From the IMG/VR virus record IMGVR_UViG_3300049825_000213, positions 1 to 53,686 of that record: a stretch of DNA of 53,686 bases; one strand, given 5' to 3'. The notes below the pieces were generated by a model. It saw nothing but the letters and a program-made list of their open reading frames with translations, did no database searches and was not told the DNA's origin. The translations under genes and the position numbers were made by a program. Origin of the DNA: a virus. Shown piece after piece: positions 12,873-21,541 of this stretch (the stretch's first letter is position 1; each line of letters opens with the position of its first letter).

Positions 12873-13040
12873 ATGCAGCCAAATGATGTCGTCCGACAGG
12901 GCCACACCATCGCCAATGCCGACCTGCGGTTCATCGAGCGCAATGGCCGGCCCATCCTACAGCAACGATACATCTCAGACGACGACCAGCAGGTCATGAC
13001 ATGGCGCGATGTGCCATTGGCAGATGAGGCAGAACAGTAA
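12873..13040 (+). CDS. Hypothetical protein, 55 aa
   Basis: Starts MQPNDVVRQGHTIANADLRF and ends RDVPLADEAEQ. Stop and the ATG of the small terminase share one base at 13040. Small acidic protein; no family recognised. Confidence 0.6.
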   Translation: MQPNDVVRQGHTIANADLRFIERNGRPILQQRYISDDDQQVMTWRDVPLADEAEQ

Positions 13041-13525
13041 TGCGGACAGGCAGGCCACCTGATTATAATCCAGGATTGTGTGATAAGGCTAGGAAACTTT
13101 GCGAACTTGGCGCAACTGACAGGGAAATAGCTGATTTCTTTGAAGTTTCTGAGCGAACAATACATCGCTGGAAAATTGAACATCAAGATTTTTGTCACTC
13201 CTTAAAGACTGCCAAGGAGACCGCCGACGAGCGTGTCGAGCGTTCTCTGTACCATCGGGCGATCGGCTATTCGTTCGACAGCGTCAAGATATTCAACGAT
13301 AAGGGGGTTTCGTTGGAGGTCCCATTCATCGAGCACGTGCCCCCCGACACCACGGCGGCTATATTCTGGCTGAAGAACCGCCGGCCCGACCAATGGCGCG
13401 AGAAAACGACACAGGAGGTGACTGGCGCTGATGGCAAGCCGCTCATTCCCGAGCAGACTGCCTCGGACACGGCCCGGCGCCTGGCGTTTCTTCTCTTCAA
13501 TACTCCTGATCCACCAAAGGGATAG
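13040..13525 (+). CDS. terS: Terminase small subunit
   Basis: 161 residues. N-terminal helix-turn-helix (RKLCELGATDREIADFFEVS, ERTIHRW) for packaging-site recognition, a central helical oligomerisation region, and the typical block PPDTTAAIFWLKNRRPDQWR followed by EKTTQEVTGADGKPL. This block is a hallmark of small terminases of this type. It is separated from the large subunit by two plus-strand genes and one leftward gene. Confidence 0.85.
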   Translation: MRTGRPPDYNPGLCDKARKLCELGATDREIADFFEVSERTIHRWKIEHQDFCHSLKTAKETADERVERSLYHRAIGYSFDSVKIFNDKGVSLEVPFIEHVPPDTTAAIFWLKNRRPDQWREKTTQEVTGADGKPLIPEQTASDTARRLAFLLFNTPDPPKG

Positions 13526-13530
13526 CTGTC

Positions 13531-13917
13531 ATGAGCGTGAACATTGTCACCATCCCGGTCGTGACATCGGCGGGCGGGGCATTTACGATTGAACTCACGG
13601 TTAGTGGATTCCTGCAGCAATATCGGTATGTGCCGGACGGCGGCACGCCCCTGGACACCGGCGCTGACGTGACGCTGGTGGGCAAGACGAGCGGGTTTTC
13701 TTATCTCAACCTGGTCAATATTGGCACCACGGCATTCCAGCGGCTCCCGCGGCATGCGACATCTGACGAGCAGGGCGTGGCATCGCTGTATGCGGTTGCT
13801 GGCGAGCCGATTGAGGATCGCATGTATTCCGGGCCTGAGATACTCACATTCACCGTCGCGCAGGGCGGTGCCACCAAGCTCGGCACGTTTTACCTATGGT
13901 TTGAGCGGCCTGAGTAG
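13531..13917 (+). CDS. Structural-type hypothetical protein, 128 aa
   Basis: Starts MSVNIVTIPVVTSAGGAF. The chain is beta-rich with glycine and threonine (ITFTVAQGG-like strands near the C-terminus: ILTFTVAQGGATKLGTFYLW). Such composition is typical of virion decoration proteins. Its 3' end overlaps the leftward gene at 13894 by 24 bases. Confidence 0.65.
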   Translation: MSVNIVTIPVVTSAGGAFTIELTVSGFLQQYRYVPDGGTPLDTGADVTLVGKTSGFSYLNLVNIGTTAFQRLPRHATSDEQGVASLYAVAGEPIEDRMYSGPEILTFTVAQGGATKLGTFYLWFERPE

Positions 13918-14118
13918 CTTTTCCTGGGCTCGCCAGCTTCGCTTTGCGGCTGCCCACTTGGCCTTTCGTCGGGCGCATACTTGGCAGATTTCCGGCTGTA
14001 GAGGCGGGCAAGACTTAGGGTGGTGCGACTTCTCGACTTCTTGGCATAGGGCCATGATGTCGACGTTACGCGGCATTGCTCGCCGGATTCGGGCGATGAT
14101 TGAGAGAATTGGTTCCAT
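13894..14118 (-). CDS. Leftward moron gene, 74 aa
   Basis: Starts MEPILSIIARIRRAMPRNVD after AAAGG at good spacing. It is basic, with HHPKSCPPLQPEICQVCARR containing three cysteines and two histidines, so a small zinc site is possible, and ends KLLRPLKP. It is the only leftward gene inside the packaging block. The 170 bp before it hold four copies of an 11-bp element, suggesting its own regulated promoter. Independent acquisition is likely. Confidence 0.6.
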   Translation of the reverse strand: MEPILSIIARIRRAMPRNVDIMALCQEVEKSHHPKSCPPLQPEICQVCARRKAKWAAAKRSWRAQEKLLRPLKP

Positions 14119-14136
14119 TTTATGCCTTTCTGCTGT

Positions 14137-14232
14137 GTCCGGTGGACGCAAACGGCCCGTCCACCGGACAGTATCCGATTTGCGGCGTTTGTCCACCGGA
14201 CAGGTTCAGATAGACGGCCTGTCCGGTGGACA
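14137..14232. repeat. Four inverted copies of GTCCGGTGGAC forming two hairpins
   Basis: Copies at 14137-14147 (+), 14159-14169 (-), 14191-14201 (-) and 14221-14231 (+). Copies 1-2 form a perfect 12-bp stem (14137-14148 with 14158-14169, 9-base loop). Copies 3-4 form a 14-bp stem (14190-14203 with 14219-14232, 15-base loop). They lie between divergent genes, so they may be operator sites, terminators or a packaging or recombination signal. Confidence 0.8.
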
Positions 14233-14289
14233 GGGTAACAGTGCGTACTCCGCCTAGCAACAACAACAGCACGCATATAGGAGACGACC

Positions 14290-14754
14290 ATGCCATCACC
14301 TGCCAGCTATCAGAGTTCAATTCGCGGGAACCGTTTCGGCCTCGACCTTGTGGGCGGGCCGGTATTCCCGTTTCAGACCAGGCCCCCAATCTGGGGCGGC
14401 GGCGCGTTCACGTCGGATGCGACTGCCGGCGCCCGGACCTATACGTCGGCCGAAATCCTCGGTGGCGTGATTGTGCGTGATCCGAATGGCGCGTCCCGCA
14501 CTGACACGCTCCCGACTGCGGCCCTTCTGGTTGCCGCGATCATTGGCGCTCAGGTCGGGGATGTCGTCCGGTGTTACATTGTCAATGGTGCTGACGCGGC
14601 TGAGACCATCACGGTCAATGCCGGGACTGGTGGTACCTATGATACCAACGAGACGGCGGTCTCTCGGCTGATTGGCCAGAATGCGTCCAAGTGGGTACAC
14701 ATTCGGTTGACCAACGTCACCACGGGCGCCGAGGCGTACGCAGTTTGCATGTGA
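14290..14754 (+). CDS. Beta-rich structural protein, 154 aa
   Basis: GGAG ribosome binding site before the ATG. The pattern YTSAEILGGVIVRDPNGASR, TDTLPTAALLVAAIIGAQVG then AAETITVNAGTGGTYD recurs in many phage small head or decoration proteins. No catalytic motif. Placed just before the large terminase; probably a virion surface protein. Confidence 0.65.
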   Translation: MPSPASYQSSIRGNRFGLDLVGGPVFPFQTRPPIWGGGAFTSDATAGARTYTSAEILGGVIVRDPNGASRTDTLPTAALLVAAIIGAQVGDVVRCYIVNGADAAETITVNAGTGGTYDTNETAVSRLIGQNASKWVHIRLTNVTTGAEAYAVCM

Positions 14755-14767
14755 TGGGTGGTGGGCC

Positions 14768-16390
14768 TTGAATCTCGATGAACTTCGGCTATTGGTCCGG
14801 GAAATGGACCCGAGCAAGCAGGTAGAGTTCATTGAGGCTCGGTTGAAGGCGTTGCCGGCTGAACAGCAGGCGGCTGTCATCGAGGGGGCAAACGAAGCCA
14901 CTGCTGGAATGAGGTGGGTGCCAAATCCGGGCAGGCAGTCAGAGGCGTACCACTCGCTCGCTGATGTGCTGTTGTTTGGCGGTTCACCTGGGGGTGGCAA
15001 GAGCTCTTTAATTCTCGGGTGTGCGTTCAACCAGCATGAACGATCACTGATCATGCGCCGGCAGTATGGGCAACTCGAACGACTGATTGATGACGCGTTG
15101 AAGATTCACGGGTCACGAGTTGGGTTTAACGGCTCGCCGCCGCCGCGACTACGTATCAACGAAAAGAAAATCATCAATTTCCGTGCTGCCGAGCATGTTG
15201 GTGATGAGCAGGCCACAATGGGGCAGGGCCGCGATCTGCTCGGGATTGACGAGGCGACGCACTTTGCCGAGTCGCAGATTCGGTTTTTGATGGGTTGGGT
15301 GCGCACAGAAACGCCCGGCCAGCGGTGTCGCACCATTTTGGCGACCAATCCGCCGCTCACGGCCGAGGGTCTGTGGGTGGTCAAGATGTTTGCGCCTTGG
15401 CTTGACCCTACCCATCCCGATCCTGCCATGCCTGGTGAACTACGGTGGGTTGTGTCGGACGAGGAAGGCAAAGATGAGTGGGTATCTGGCCCTGACGATA
15501 CGCGTGAAATACAGGGCAGGATAATCCGGCCGTTCTCGCGGACCTACATTCCGGCTGAGGTAAAAGACAATCCGTATTATGCTGGAAGCGACTATCAAAG
15601 AACTCTCGACGCGATGCCGGAGCCGTTTCGCTCGCAGCTTCTCGGAGGGTTTCGGACGGCATTTAAGGACGACGACTTCCAGCTCATCCCGACTGCCTGG
15701 ATCGAGGCGGCAATGGCCCGGTGGCGGCCTGACGGACACAAGAATTTCCTGATGACGGCCATGGCGATCGACCCTGCCGATGGTGGCAAGGATGAGCAGG
15801 TCATCGGCGCGCGATATGGGGGCTGGTATGCGCCGCTCAATGTGGCCAAGGGAGAGATCACCGCAGACCCTGCCCGGGCCTTTGGGCATATTATGGCGAC
15901 TCGCCGCGATAACGCCCCTGTTGTTGTTGATACTGGTGGTGGGTATGGCGGCAAGATTTCTATCCGTCTTGGCGACAATCGCGTCCCATTTGTGGCCTAC
16001 AACGGTGCGAACAGTTCCACGAAGGTGAGCCGTGGTAGCAAAATTCCGTATGCCAACAAGCGTGCGGAGGCGTGGTTTGGATTCCGGGACGAGCTCGACC
16101 CTGACCAGCAGGGCGGTTCGGCCATCGCGCTGCCCAACGACGCGGAGCTCAAGGCGGACCTGGCAGCTGTACGATATGATGCTCAAAAGCTGCAGGTTCG
16201 TGGTGTCTATCAGATTGAGAGCAAGGAAGATTTACGAAAGCGTCTTGGCCGCTCGACGGGCAAGGGCGACACGGTTGTGATGTGCCTGACTGAAGGGCAA
16301 CGGGCTATTGAGAAGATGAACCGGAGCAACCCGGCGAGCGTGCCGGCGAAGGCAAATTTAGGTTATGCTAAGCTGAAGGGGCGGCGATGA
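14768..16390 (+). CDS. terL: Terminase large subunit
   Basis: 540 residues with TTG start, GGTGGTGGG upstream. ATPase: Walker A at 71-80 (GGSPGGGKSS), Walker B at 157-162 (LLGIDE), coupling motif near ATNPP (192-196). Nuclease: RNase H-like start AIDPADGG with Asp335, then VVVDTGGGYGG further on. It packages DNA into proheads through the portal. The C-terminus ends NLGYAKLKGRR; a similar tail is present in the next micro-gene. ATGA overlap with that gene. Confidence 0.9.
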   Translation: MNLDELRLLVREMDPSKQVEFIEARLKALPAEQQAAVIEGANEATAGMRWVPNPGRQSEAYHSLADVLLFGGSPGGGKSSLILGCAFNQHERSLIMRRQYGQLERLIDDALKIHGSRVGFNGSPPPRLRINEKKIINFRAAEHVGDEQATMGQGRDLLGIDEATHFAESQIRFLMGWVRTETPGQRCRTILATNPPLTAEGLWVVKMFAPWLDPTHPDPAMPGELRWVVSDEEGKDEWVSGPDDTREIQGRIIRPFSRTYIPAEVKDNPYYAGSDYQRTLDAMPEPFRSQLLGGFRTAFKDDDFQLIPTAWIEAAMARWRPDGHKNFLMTAMAIDPADGGKDEQVIGARYGGWYAPLNVAKGEITADPARAFGHIMATRRDNAPVVVDTGGGYGGKISIRLGDNRVPFVAYNGANSSTKVSRGSKIPYANKRAEAWFGFRDELDPDQQGGSAIALPNDAELKADLAAVRYDAQKLQVRGVYQIESKEDLRKRLGRSTGKGDTVVMCLTEGQRAIEKMNRSNPASVPAKANLGYAKLKGRR

Positions 16391-16503
16391 TGGCGGATAG
16401 TTCAAAGTCAATTGAACTGCAAAAACGAGGGCGGGAAGCGCGCGCGCGCGGCGAGCCGGAAGTCAACATTGGCTATGCCAAGCTCAAGAGGCTATCATCA
16501 TGA
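16387..16503 (+). CDS. Micro-protein with TerL-like C-terminal tail, 38 aa
   Basis: Starts MMADSSKSIELQKRGREAR and ends NIGYAKLKRLSS, which matches the last residues of the large terminase (NLGYAKLKGRR). It lies between ATGA overlaps with TerL and the next gene. The shared tail may be a common docking peptide or a duplication product. Confidence 0.6.
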   Translation: MMADSSKSIELQKRGREARARGEPEVNIGYAKLKRLSS

Positions 16504-16712
16504 ATTTGTTCAAGCAAAAAGTTCCGGCTCCAACACCTGCCTCTCCGATGCCTGATCCAGAGGTGGCTGGCATGGCAGCGCGGCGCGCGGCTGAGGCAGC
16601 TGCACTTGCGCGGGCTGGCCGGGCCTCGACCATTCTGACGGCGCCGTCAACGCGGGACAAAGCTGCGGCGCCGACGTATGACACCTACAGCGCGAAGTCA
16701 TTGGGAACCTGA
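16500..16712 (+). CDS. Pre-portal small protein, 70 aa
   Basis: Starts MNLFKQKVPAPTPASPMPDP, Pro/Ala-rich, then a charged helix MAARRAAEAAALARAGRAST and ends YSAKSLGT. This short protein is typically found directly before the connector gene in podoviruses of this type. Role unknown. One-base overlap with the portal gene. Confidence 0.7.
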   Translation: MNLFKQKVPAPTPASPMPDPEVAGMAARRAAEAAALARAGRASTILTAPSTRDKAAAPTYDTYSAKSLGT

Positions 16713-18403
16713 TGGCTGACGCGCCCGTTATCTCGAAGGCCCGTTGCCGAGAGCTTGCCGAACAGGGTGACCGCGAGTTCAAGCGGCGTGAGCCTCTGCT
16801 GTCGCTCTGGCAGGAGATGGCGCTCAACTTCATGCCGATGCGGGCGGACTTCACCTCTCCTATTCCGATGGGTGAGGAGTTTGCATCTCATCTGATGACT
16901 GGCCGTCCGTTGCTGGCACAGCGTGATCTCGGTAATGCAATATCGTCCATGTTGCGCCCCCGTGGCAAGCAGTGGGTGCATGCCAGGACGATGGACGATC
17001 GGATCAATACCGATGCTGGAGCACGCCAATCACTGGATGCGATTTCGGAACGGCTGTTGCGCATCTTCAATTTTCAGGATTCCGGCTTTGTGCGGGCTAC
17101 TAAGCAGGGTGACAACGATTTCACCATATTCGGCCAGTGTGTTCTGTCACCCGATGTGTCGCGCAATCGGCGGTTCATTCTCTATCGCAGCTGGCACCTG
17201 CGTGACACGGTGTGGTGCGAGAATGCGGAGCTCAAGATCAAACGCGTTGACCGCGACTGGGTGCTTGAGGCCGTCGAGCTGAAGAAGCAGTTCGGTGATA
17301 AGGTATCGTCGGCAATTGACAAGGCGCTCAAGACAGAGCCGTACAGGCCCGTGAAATGCCGTCACATTGTTCTGCCGGCGGATGAATATGACCTTGGCAA
17401 TTACGGGGAGAAGAAGGTCAACAAGGAGAGGTTTCCGTTCGTATCGATCTACATTGACCGTGAGAACGATGTCATCCTTGAGGAGTTGCCGCGGCGTAGG
17501 CTGGGCTACATCATTCCGCGCTGGGTGACGCCGTCCGGGACGCAATACGCTCACTCACCGGCAACCGTGGTTGGCCTGCCTGAGGCGCGGTTACTGCAAC
17601 AGATCACGTTGACCTTGCTGGAGTCTGGCCAGAAGTCTGTTGATCCGCCGATGAAAGCGACCCGGGAGGCGATTGCAGGCGGGGTCAATCTGTTCGCCGG
17701 TGGGGTGACCTGGGTTGACGCGGAATATGACGAGCGGCTTGGCGGGGCGTTGGAGCCGATATGGAAGTCCAATCCTGACCTCCGATCTGGCGAGCTTCGG
17801 GCGGAAAAGATTGAGCAGCTGCTGGCTGAGGCATTCTACCTCAACAAGATTGCGCTCCCGACCCAGGACAACAAAGAGCGTACCATGTACGAGGTGTCCA
17901 AGCTCTTTGACGATTACGTGCGTGGTGCGCTGCCGTTATTCGAGCCTCTTGAGGTCGAGTACAATGGAGCACTGTGCGAGGAGACGTTTCATCTCGGGAT
18001 GGACAACGGTGCGTTTTCCGATGTTGTGGAAAATCTGCCGGCGGCGTTGCGCGGTCAGGATGTGGTTTGGAACTTTGAGTCACCGTTGCAGGCGGCGGCA
18101 GAGCGCGCGAAGTCTGAAGCCTTCGTGACTGCGATGCAATTATTGACTCAGGCTGTGCAGATTGACCCCGCCGCCAAACGTGACTTCGATGTTTCGAAGA
18201 GTTTCCGGGATGCGGTCGTTGGTTCTGGTGCGCCGTCCAACTGGATTGTGCCCCAGGATCAGGCTGACGCCGCGCGTGAGCAGGATCAGCAGATGGAACA
18301 GGCCATGCAGGCCGGACAGGCTGTTGGCGGGGCTGCCCAGGTGGCGCAACAGGTCGGTGCCGCTGGTCAGCAGTTGCAACAGGCGGGGATGGCTGGGACA
18401 TGA
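16712..18403 (+). CDS. Head-tail connector (portal) protein, T7 gp8 type
   Basis: 563 residues. Hallmarks of the head-tail connector family: RREPLLSLWQEMALNFMPMR, the segment LLAQRDLGNAISSMLRPRGK, RRLGYIIPRWVTPSGTQYAH and LPEARLLQQITLTLLESGQK. The C-terminus is Gln/Ala-rich (QQMEQAMQAGQAVGGAAQV) as in T7-like connectors. It forms the dodecameric ring through which DNA is packaged and to which the tail attaches. It establishes the podovirus class of this phage. Confidence 0.9.
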   Translation: MADAPVISKARCRELAEQGDREFKRREPLLSLWQEMALNFMPMRADFTSPIPMGEEFASHLMTGRPLLAQRDLGNAISSMLRPRGKQWVHARTMDDRINTDAGARQSLDAISERLLRIFNFQDSGFVRATKQGDNDFTIFGQCVLSPDVSRNRRFILYRSWHLRDTVWCENAELKIKRVDRDWVLEAVELKKQFGDKVSSAIDKALKTEPYRPVKCRHIVLPADEYDLGNYGEKKVNKERFPFVSIYIDRENDVILEELPRRRLGYIIPRWVTPSGTQYAHSPATVVGLPEARLLQQITLTLLESGQKSVDPPMKATREAIAGGVNLFAGGVTWVDAEYDERLGGALEPIWKSNPDLRSGELRAEKIEQLLAEAFYLNKIALPTQDNKERTMYEVSKLFDDYVRGALPLFEPLEVEYNGALCEETFHLGMDNGAFSDVVENLPAALRGQDVVWNFESPLQAAAERAKSEAFVTAMQLLTQAVQIDPAAKRDFDVSKSFRDAVVGSGAPSNWIVPQDQADAAREQDQQMEQAMQAGQAVGGAAQVAQQVGAAGQQLQQAGMAGT

Positions 18404-18690
18404 GCAAGGCTCCTCGTCGAGGCCCGCCACGCGATCCGTGGGTACCCCCGGCGTATGACGATTTTGACATTGGCACGATCAAGGCGCTCAATGCCGGTCA
18501 TGCCAGTGAGGGCCAGCAGCGGCACGCACTGCGGTTCCTGGTCGAGAAGATGTGCGGAACCTATGACCTGAGCTTTCGGCCTGGCACATTGGATGGCCAG
18601 CGCGCCACGGACTTTGCGGAGGGCCGGCGCTTTGTCGGACTGCAGATTGTAAAACTGATCAACATGGATATGCCAACAAATGCCAAGTGA
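18400..18690 (+). CDS. Bbp19-like small structural protein
   Basis: 96 residues: MSKAPRRGPPRDPWVPPAYD, then LNAGHASEGQQRHALRFLVE and LSFRPGTLDGQRATDFAEGR followed by FVGLQIVKLI. This is the Bbp19 pattern, found in podoviruses between portal and scaffold. Starts in an ATGA overlap with portal and overlaps the scaffold gene by 11 bases. Confidence 0.8.
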   Translation: MSKAPRRGPPRDPWVPPAYDDFDIGTIKALNAGHASEGQQRHALRFLVEKMCGTYDLSFRPGTLDGQRATDFAEGRRFVGLQIVKLINMDMPTNAK

Positions 18691-19666
18691 TACCATCATT
18701 GCTCCGCAAGCTGCCCCTGTCGTTACCCCTCCCGCTGTTGCGGTTGTTCCGCCCATTGTGCAGCCAGGATCGCTGCCTCCGCCGGCAGTGGCCGATGGTG
18801 GCGTTGTTCCGCCGGTAGTGGCTGATGCCTTCCCGGCCAACTGGCGCGACCAGTTCGCGGATCAGACAGCGCCTGGCGATGCCAACTTTCGTAAAAGGCT
18901 AGACCGCTTTACGGCACCGTCTGACGTGGCCAAGAGCTGGCGCGCGCTTGAGCTCAAGCAGTCCTCCGGTGAACTGAAGTCCCAGCTTCCGAAGGAAGCT
19001 ACACCAGAGCAGGTCGCGCAGTGGCGGAAGGACAACGGCATTCCCGAGAAGCCTGAGGGCTATGTGGAGAAGCTGGCTCTGCCGAATGGGCTCGTGCTCG
19101 GGGATGAGGACAAGCCGATCGTGGCTGAATTTGCGGCTGCGGCGCATGAGGATAATATTCCGCCGACTGCGTTCAACAAGCTGGTTGAACGGTACTACAA
19201 GATTCAGGATGCCATCGCGATCAAGCGCGAGGAGACTGACGGCAAGTTCAAACAGGAAACCGACGACAGTCTCCGTAACGAGTGGGGTCCCGACTATCGG
19301 GCCAATATCAATGCGGTAGGAAACTTGCTGGCCCGTATGCCGGCGGGCTTTGATGCACAACTGCTCGGTGCGCGCATTGCGGCGCCAACCAAGGATGATC
19401 CAGGCCGGAGCGTATCGCTCGGCAATCATCCTGCGTTCATCAAGTGGGCGGCTGCGATGGAGCGCGAGATCAATCCGGTGGCAACGCTTCTGCCGTCGCG
19501 CGGGGGCGATCCAGCGGCTGGTGTCAATGCTCGCTTGGCCGAGATCAAGGAATTCAGGTCGAAGAACCCTGACGGGTACGACCAGGACCAGAAGATGCAG
19601 GCTGAAGAGCTCAAGCTCATTGAGGCGCGGGACAAGATGTCAGCGCGCGGTCAGCAGGCGGCGTAG
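18680..19666 (+). CDS. Scaffold/capsid assembly protein
   Basis: 328 residues. A low-complexity Pro/Val/Ala N-terminus (about 50 residues), then a helical domain starting AFPANWRDQFADQTAPGDAN, a PEGY motif (GIPEKPEGYVEKLALPNGL) and a charged helical C-terminus (KMQAEELKLIEARDKMSARG). Composition, length and place before the capsid gene fit a prohead scaffold, which guides assembly and leaves the head. Confidence 0.8.
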   Translation: MPSDTIIAPQAAPVVTPPAVAVVPPIVQPGSLPPPAVADGGVVPPVVADAFPANWRDQFADQTAPGDANFRKRLDRFTAPSDVAKSWRALELKQSSGELKSQLPKEATPEQVAQWRKDNGIPEKPEGYVEKLALPNGLVLGDEDKPIVAEFAAAAHEDNIPPTAFNKLVERYYKIQDAIAIKREETDGKFKQETDDSLRNEWGPDYRANINAVGNLLARMPAGFDAQLLGARIAAPTKDDPGRSVSLGNHPAFIKWAAAMEREINPVATLLPSRGGDPAAGVNARLAEIKEFRSKNPDGYDQDQKMQAEELKLIEARDKMSARGQQAA

Positions 19667-19876
19667 GAGCCGCGAACATCCTAATTCACGCGCCGCGTCG
19701 CGCGCCGGACAACCCTGTAAAGGCCCCGGACCCAGACGCACACACGCCAAAGTTGGCCCTTTAATCGTGACCTGACGGCCCCGCGTTACTGCGGACAACC
19801 CAGACGGCCACGCCACAGGCAACCCGATCAGAGGCAAATCGAAAGGACAAAAGGAACTCTGAAAGGAGCTTGACCC
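19667..19876 (+). promoter_or_regulatory. 210-bp untranslated leader of the major capsid gene
   Basis: No reading frame. It contains two GACGGCC blocks, a CCGC-GTTACT-GCGG hairpin and a possible AAAGGCC/GGCCCTTT stem, and ends with GAAAGGAGC before the ATG. It is the longest non-coding gap among the head genes and may hold a promoter or a mRNA structure that boosts capsid expression. Confidence 0.45.
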
Positions 19877-20716
19877 ATGCCGGTCGAAGCCCAAGTTATC
19901 CAATATCGCGATGCGTTCATCGACCAGTTCGAAACGCGCGCTTCTGTTTTCAGGACCATGTCGACCAAGGAATCGATGTCGAAGGGGCAGGTTGTGACCT
20001 TCCTCGTTGCCGGTTCTGGCACCGACACCGCGGTGACTCGCGGCGTTAACGGTCTCATCCCCTACGGCAACCCGACCAACACGCAGGTCTCTGCGACTTT
20101 GGTCGAAAAGCATGCGCCGTATGAACTGACCGGGTTCAACATCTTTGCCTCTCAGGGTGATCAAAAGGCGATCATGCGCAAGGCGAGCATGAGCGTGATC
20201 AATCGCGACATCGATCTGATCTGCTTGGCGGAGCTTGCGAATGCCACGATTGATACCGGCGCCTTTGCCACTGCCTCATTGGCCATGGTTGAAAAGGCCC
20301 GTGCCTATCTAGGCAACCAAAGCGTCCCGATCGAGGAAGAGGACAACATGTTTGCTGTCGTCTCTCCGACGTTCCGGGCGCATCTCAACCAGACCACGGA
20401 GTTTTCCTCGGGGGACTTCGTGGACGTTAAGCCCATGGTTGGGCCAATGCGCAAGATGTGGCGTTGGAACGGCATCAACTGGGCCATTTCCTCGCTCATC
20501 ACGGGCATTGGGACTGCTTCCGAGCTGTGCTACATGTTCCACCGGTCGGCATTTGGCTATGCCGTCAACATCGGCGAGGAGTCTATCCAGATTGGCTATG
20601 ACGCCAAGCAGGACAGTTCCTGGTCGCGCTGCACCATCTTCCACGCTGCCAAGGTCTTGCAGAACACCGGCATCGTGCAGCTCAAGCACGACGGTTCGGC
20701 GTCCGGCCTGTCGTAA
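19877..20716 (+). CDS. Major capsid protein
   Basis: 279 residues. Starts MPVEAQVIQYRDAFIDQFET, with a Gly/Thr-rich surface (GSGTDTAVTRGVNGLIPYGN), a spine-helix region (RKASMSVINRDIDLICLAEL), EEDNMFAVVSPTFRAHL and ends HDGSASGLS. Position, length and good ribosome binding site (GAAAGGAG) are as expected for a short HK97-fold capsid protein of podoviruses. Fold assignment is by context. Confidence 0.85.
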   Translation: MPVEAQVIQYRDAFIDQFETRASVFRTMSTKESMSKGQVVTFLVAGSGTDTAVTRGVNGLIPYGNPTNTQVSATLVEKHAPYELTGFNIFASQGDQKAIMRKASMSVINRDIDLICLAELANATIDTGAFATASLAMVEKARAYLGNQSVPIEEEDNMFAVVSPTFRAHLNQTTEFSSGDFVDVKPMVGPMRKMWRWNGINWAISSLITGIGTASELCYMFHRSAFGYAVNIGEESIQIGYDAKQDSSWSRCTIFHAAKVLQNTGIVQLKHDGSASGLS

Positions 20717-20745
20717 TAACCAATCACAACTGAAAGGATAACGAC

Positions 20746-21009
20746 ATGGCATACGTTCCCGACAATTTGATCCTGGCCGATATTGGCATCGGCGGGATCA
20801 TCCCGCGCGTGTTCTACTACCAAACCGCCTCCGACGCTGACGCGACTATCGTGGGCGCCGGATACTTTTCGGACGGCGTTACCAAGGGGATGAGGGTTGC
20901 AGACCTCGTCATCGTGGTGGCGACCACCGGACCGAAAAAGAAGGAATACCAGGTGGCATCGGTATCCGGCCAGGCGGCTACGGTCGCCGCCGTTACCGCC
21001 ATCACCTGA
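20746..21009 (+). CDS. Small structural protein, 87 aa
   Basis: Starts MAYVPDNLILADIGIGGIIP with GAAAGGAT upstream. Almost all beta-strand with small residues (VASVSGQAATVAAVTAIT). Direct position after the capsid gene suggests a head decoration protein. No catalytic residues. Confidence 0.7.
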   Translation: MAYVPDNLILADIGIGGIIPRVFYYQTASDADATIVGAGYFSDGVTKGMRVADLVIVVATTGPKKKEYQVASVSGQAATVAAVTAIT

Positions 21010-21024
21010 GCTAGGCGCCGGGCT

Positions 21025-21038
21025 CGTGAGCGCTCACG
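21025..21038. other. 14-bp perfect palindrome (mRNA hairpin)
   Basis: CGTGAGCGCTCACG, flanked by GC-rich partly complementary arms, in the 61-bp gap between two head genes. No T run follows, so it is more likely a transcript-stabilising hairpin or weak terminator than a full one. Confidence 0.4.
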
Positions 21039-21070
21039 GGCTCGGTTCCGCTTGAAAAAAGGAAACCAGT

Positions 21071-21541
21071 ATGACTGAACCGACTGCGCGCATGTCGCGC
21101 ATGACAGGCAAGAACTTCGGCCCTGCGACCTACCGGTATAACCAGTGGGACGCGGACCTCGACGAAAACCAGACCATTGAGGATGCGCTCAACCCACGCT
21201 TCTGGGTCGACCAGGCCGGCACCCTTATGGGCCACGACAAGGGCAACCCGAAGGGGCGGGGCGATCTCATCCATTTGCGCAAGATGGATACTGGGATGTA
21301 TGTCAAGCTGCTTGTGACTGAGATTGGTCCTGGGTACGTCAAGGTCATTGTGGTTGAGGGTGCACAGCCGAAGGAGCCGGAAATGCCGGAATCCTCGCCG
21401 TTGACGACGAAATGGAATGTCGGCCGCCGGGTGCACGAGGTTGTGCGCAAGATCGATGGTGGCGTTCTTTCGACCGGGCACCAGACGAAGCAAGGTGCGA
21501 TCGACTGGATTACCGAGCACACCAAGCAGATGGCGGCGTAA
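21071..21541 (+). CDS. Hypothetical structural-region protein, 156 aa
   Basis: Starts MTEPTARMSRMTGKNFGPAT. Central DTGMYVKLLVTEIGPGYVKV is beta-rich, C-terminal KIDGGVLSTGHQTKQGAIDW is a small helical motif. AAAAAAGGAAA upstream is the ribosome binding site. The next gene starts immediately after its stop. Function unknown, perhaps a neck component. Confidence 0.65.
   Translation: MTEPTARMSRMTGKNFGPATYRYNQWDADLDENQTIEDALNPRFWVDQAGTLMGHDKGNPKGRGDLIHLRKMDTGMYVKLLVTEIGPGYVKVIVVEGAQPKEPEMPESSPLTTKWNVGRRVHEVVRKIDGGVLSTGHQTKQGAIDWITEHTKQMAA

Noticed and set aside
12614-12886. 90-codon frame before the small terminase
   Set aside because: No ribosome binding site, atypical composition and overlap with the better-supported 12873 gene. 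Kept as an unassigned stretch.
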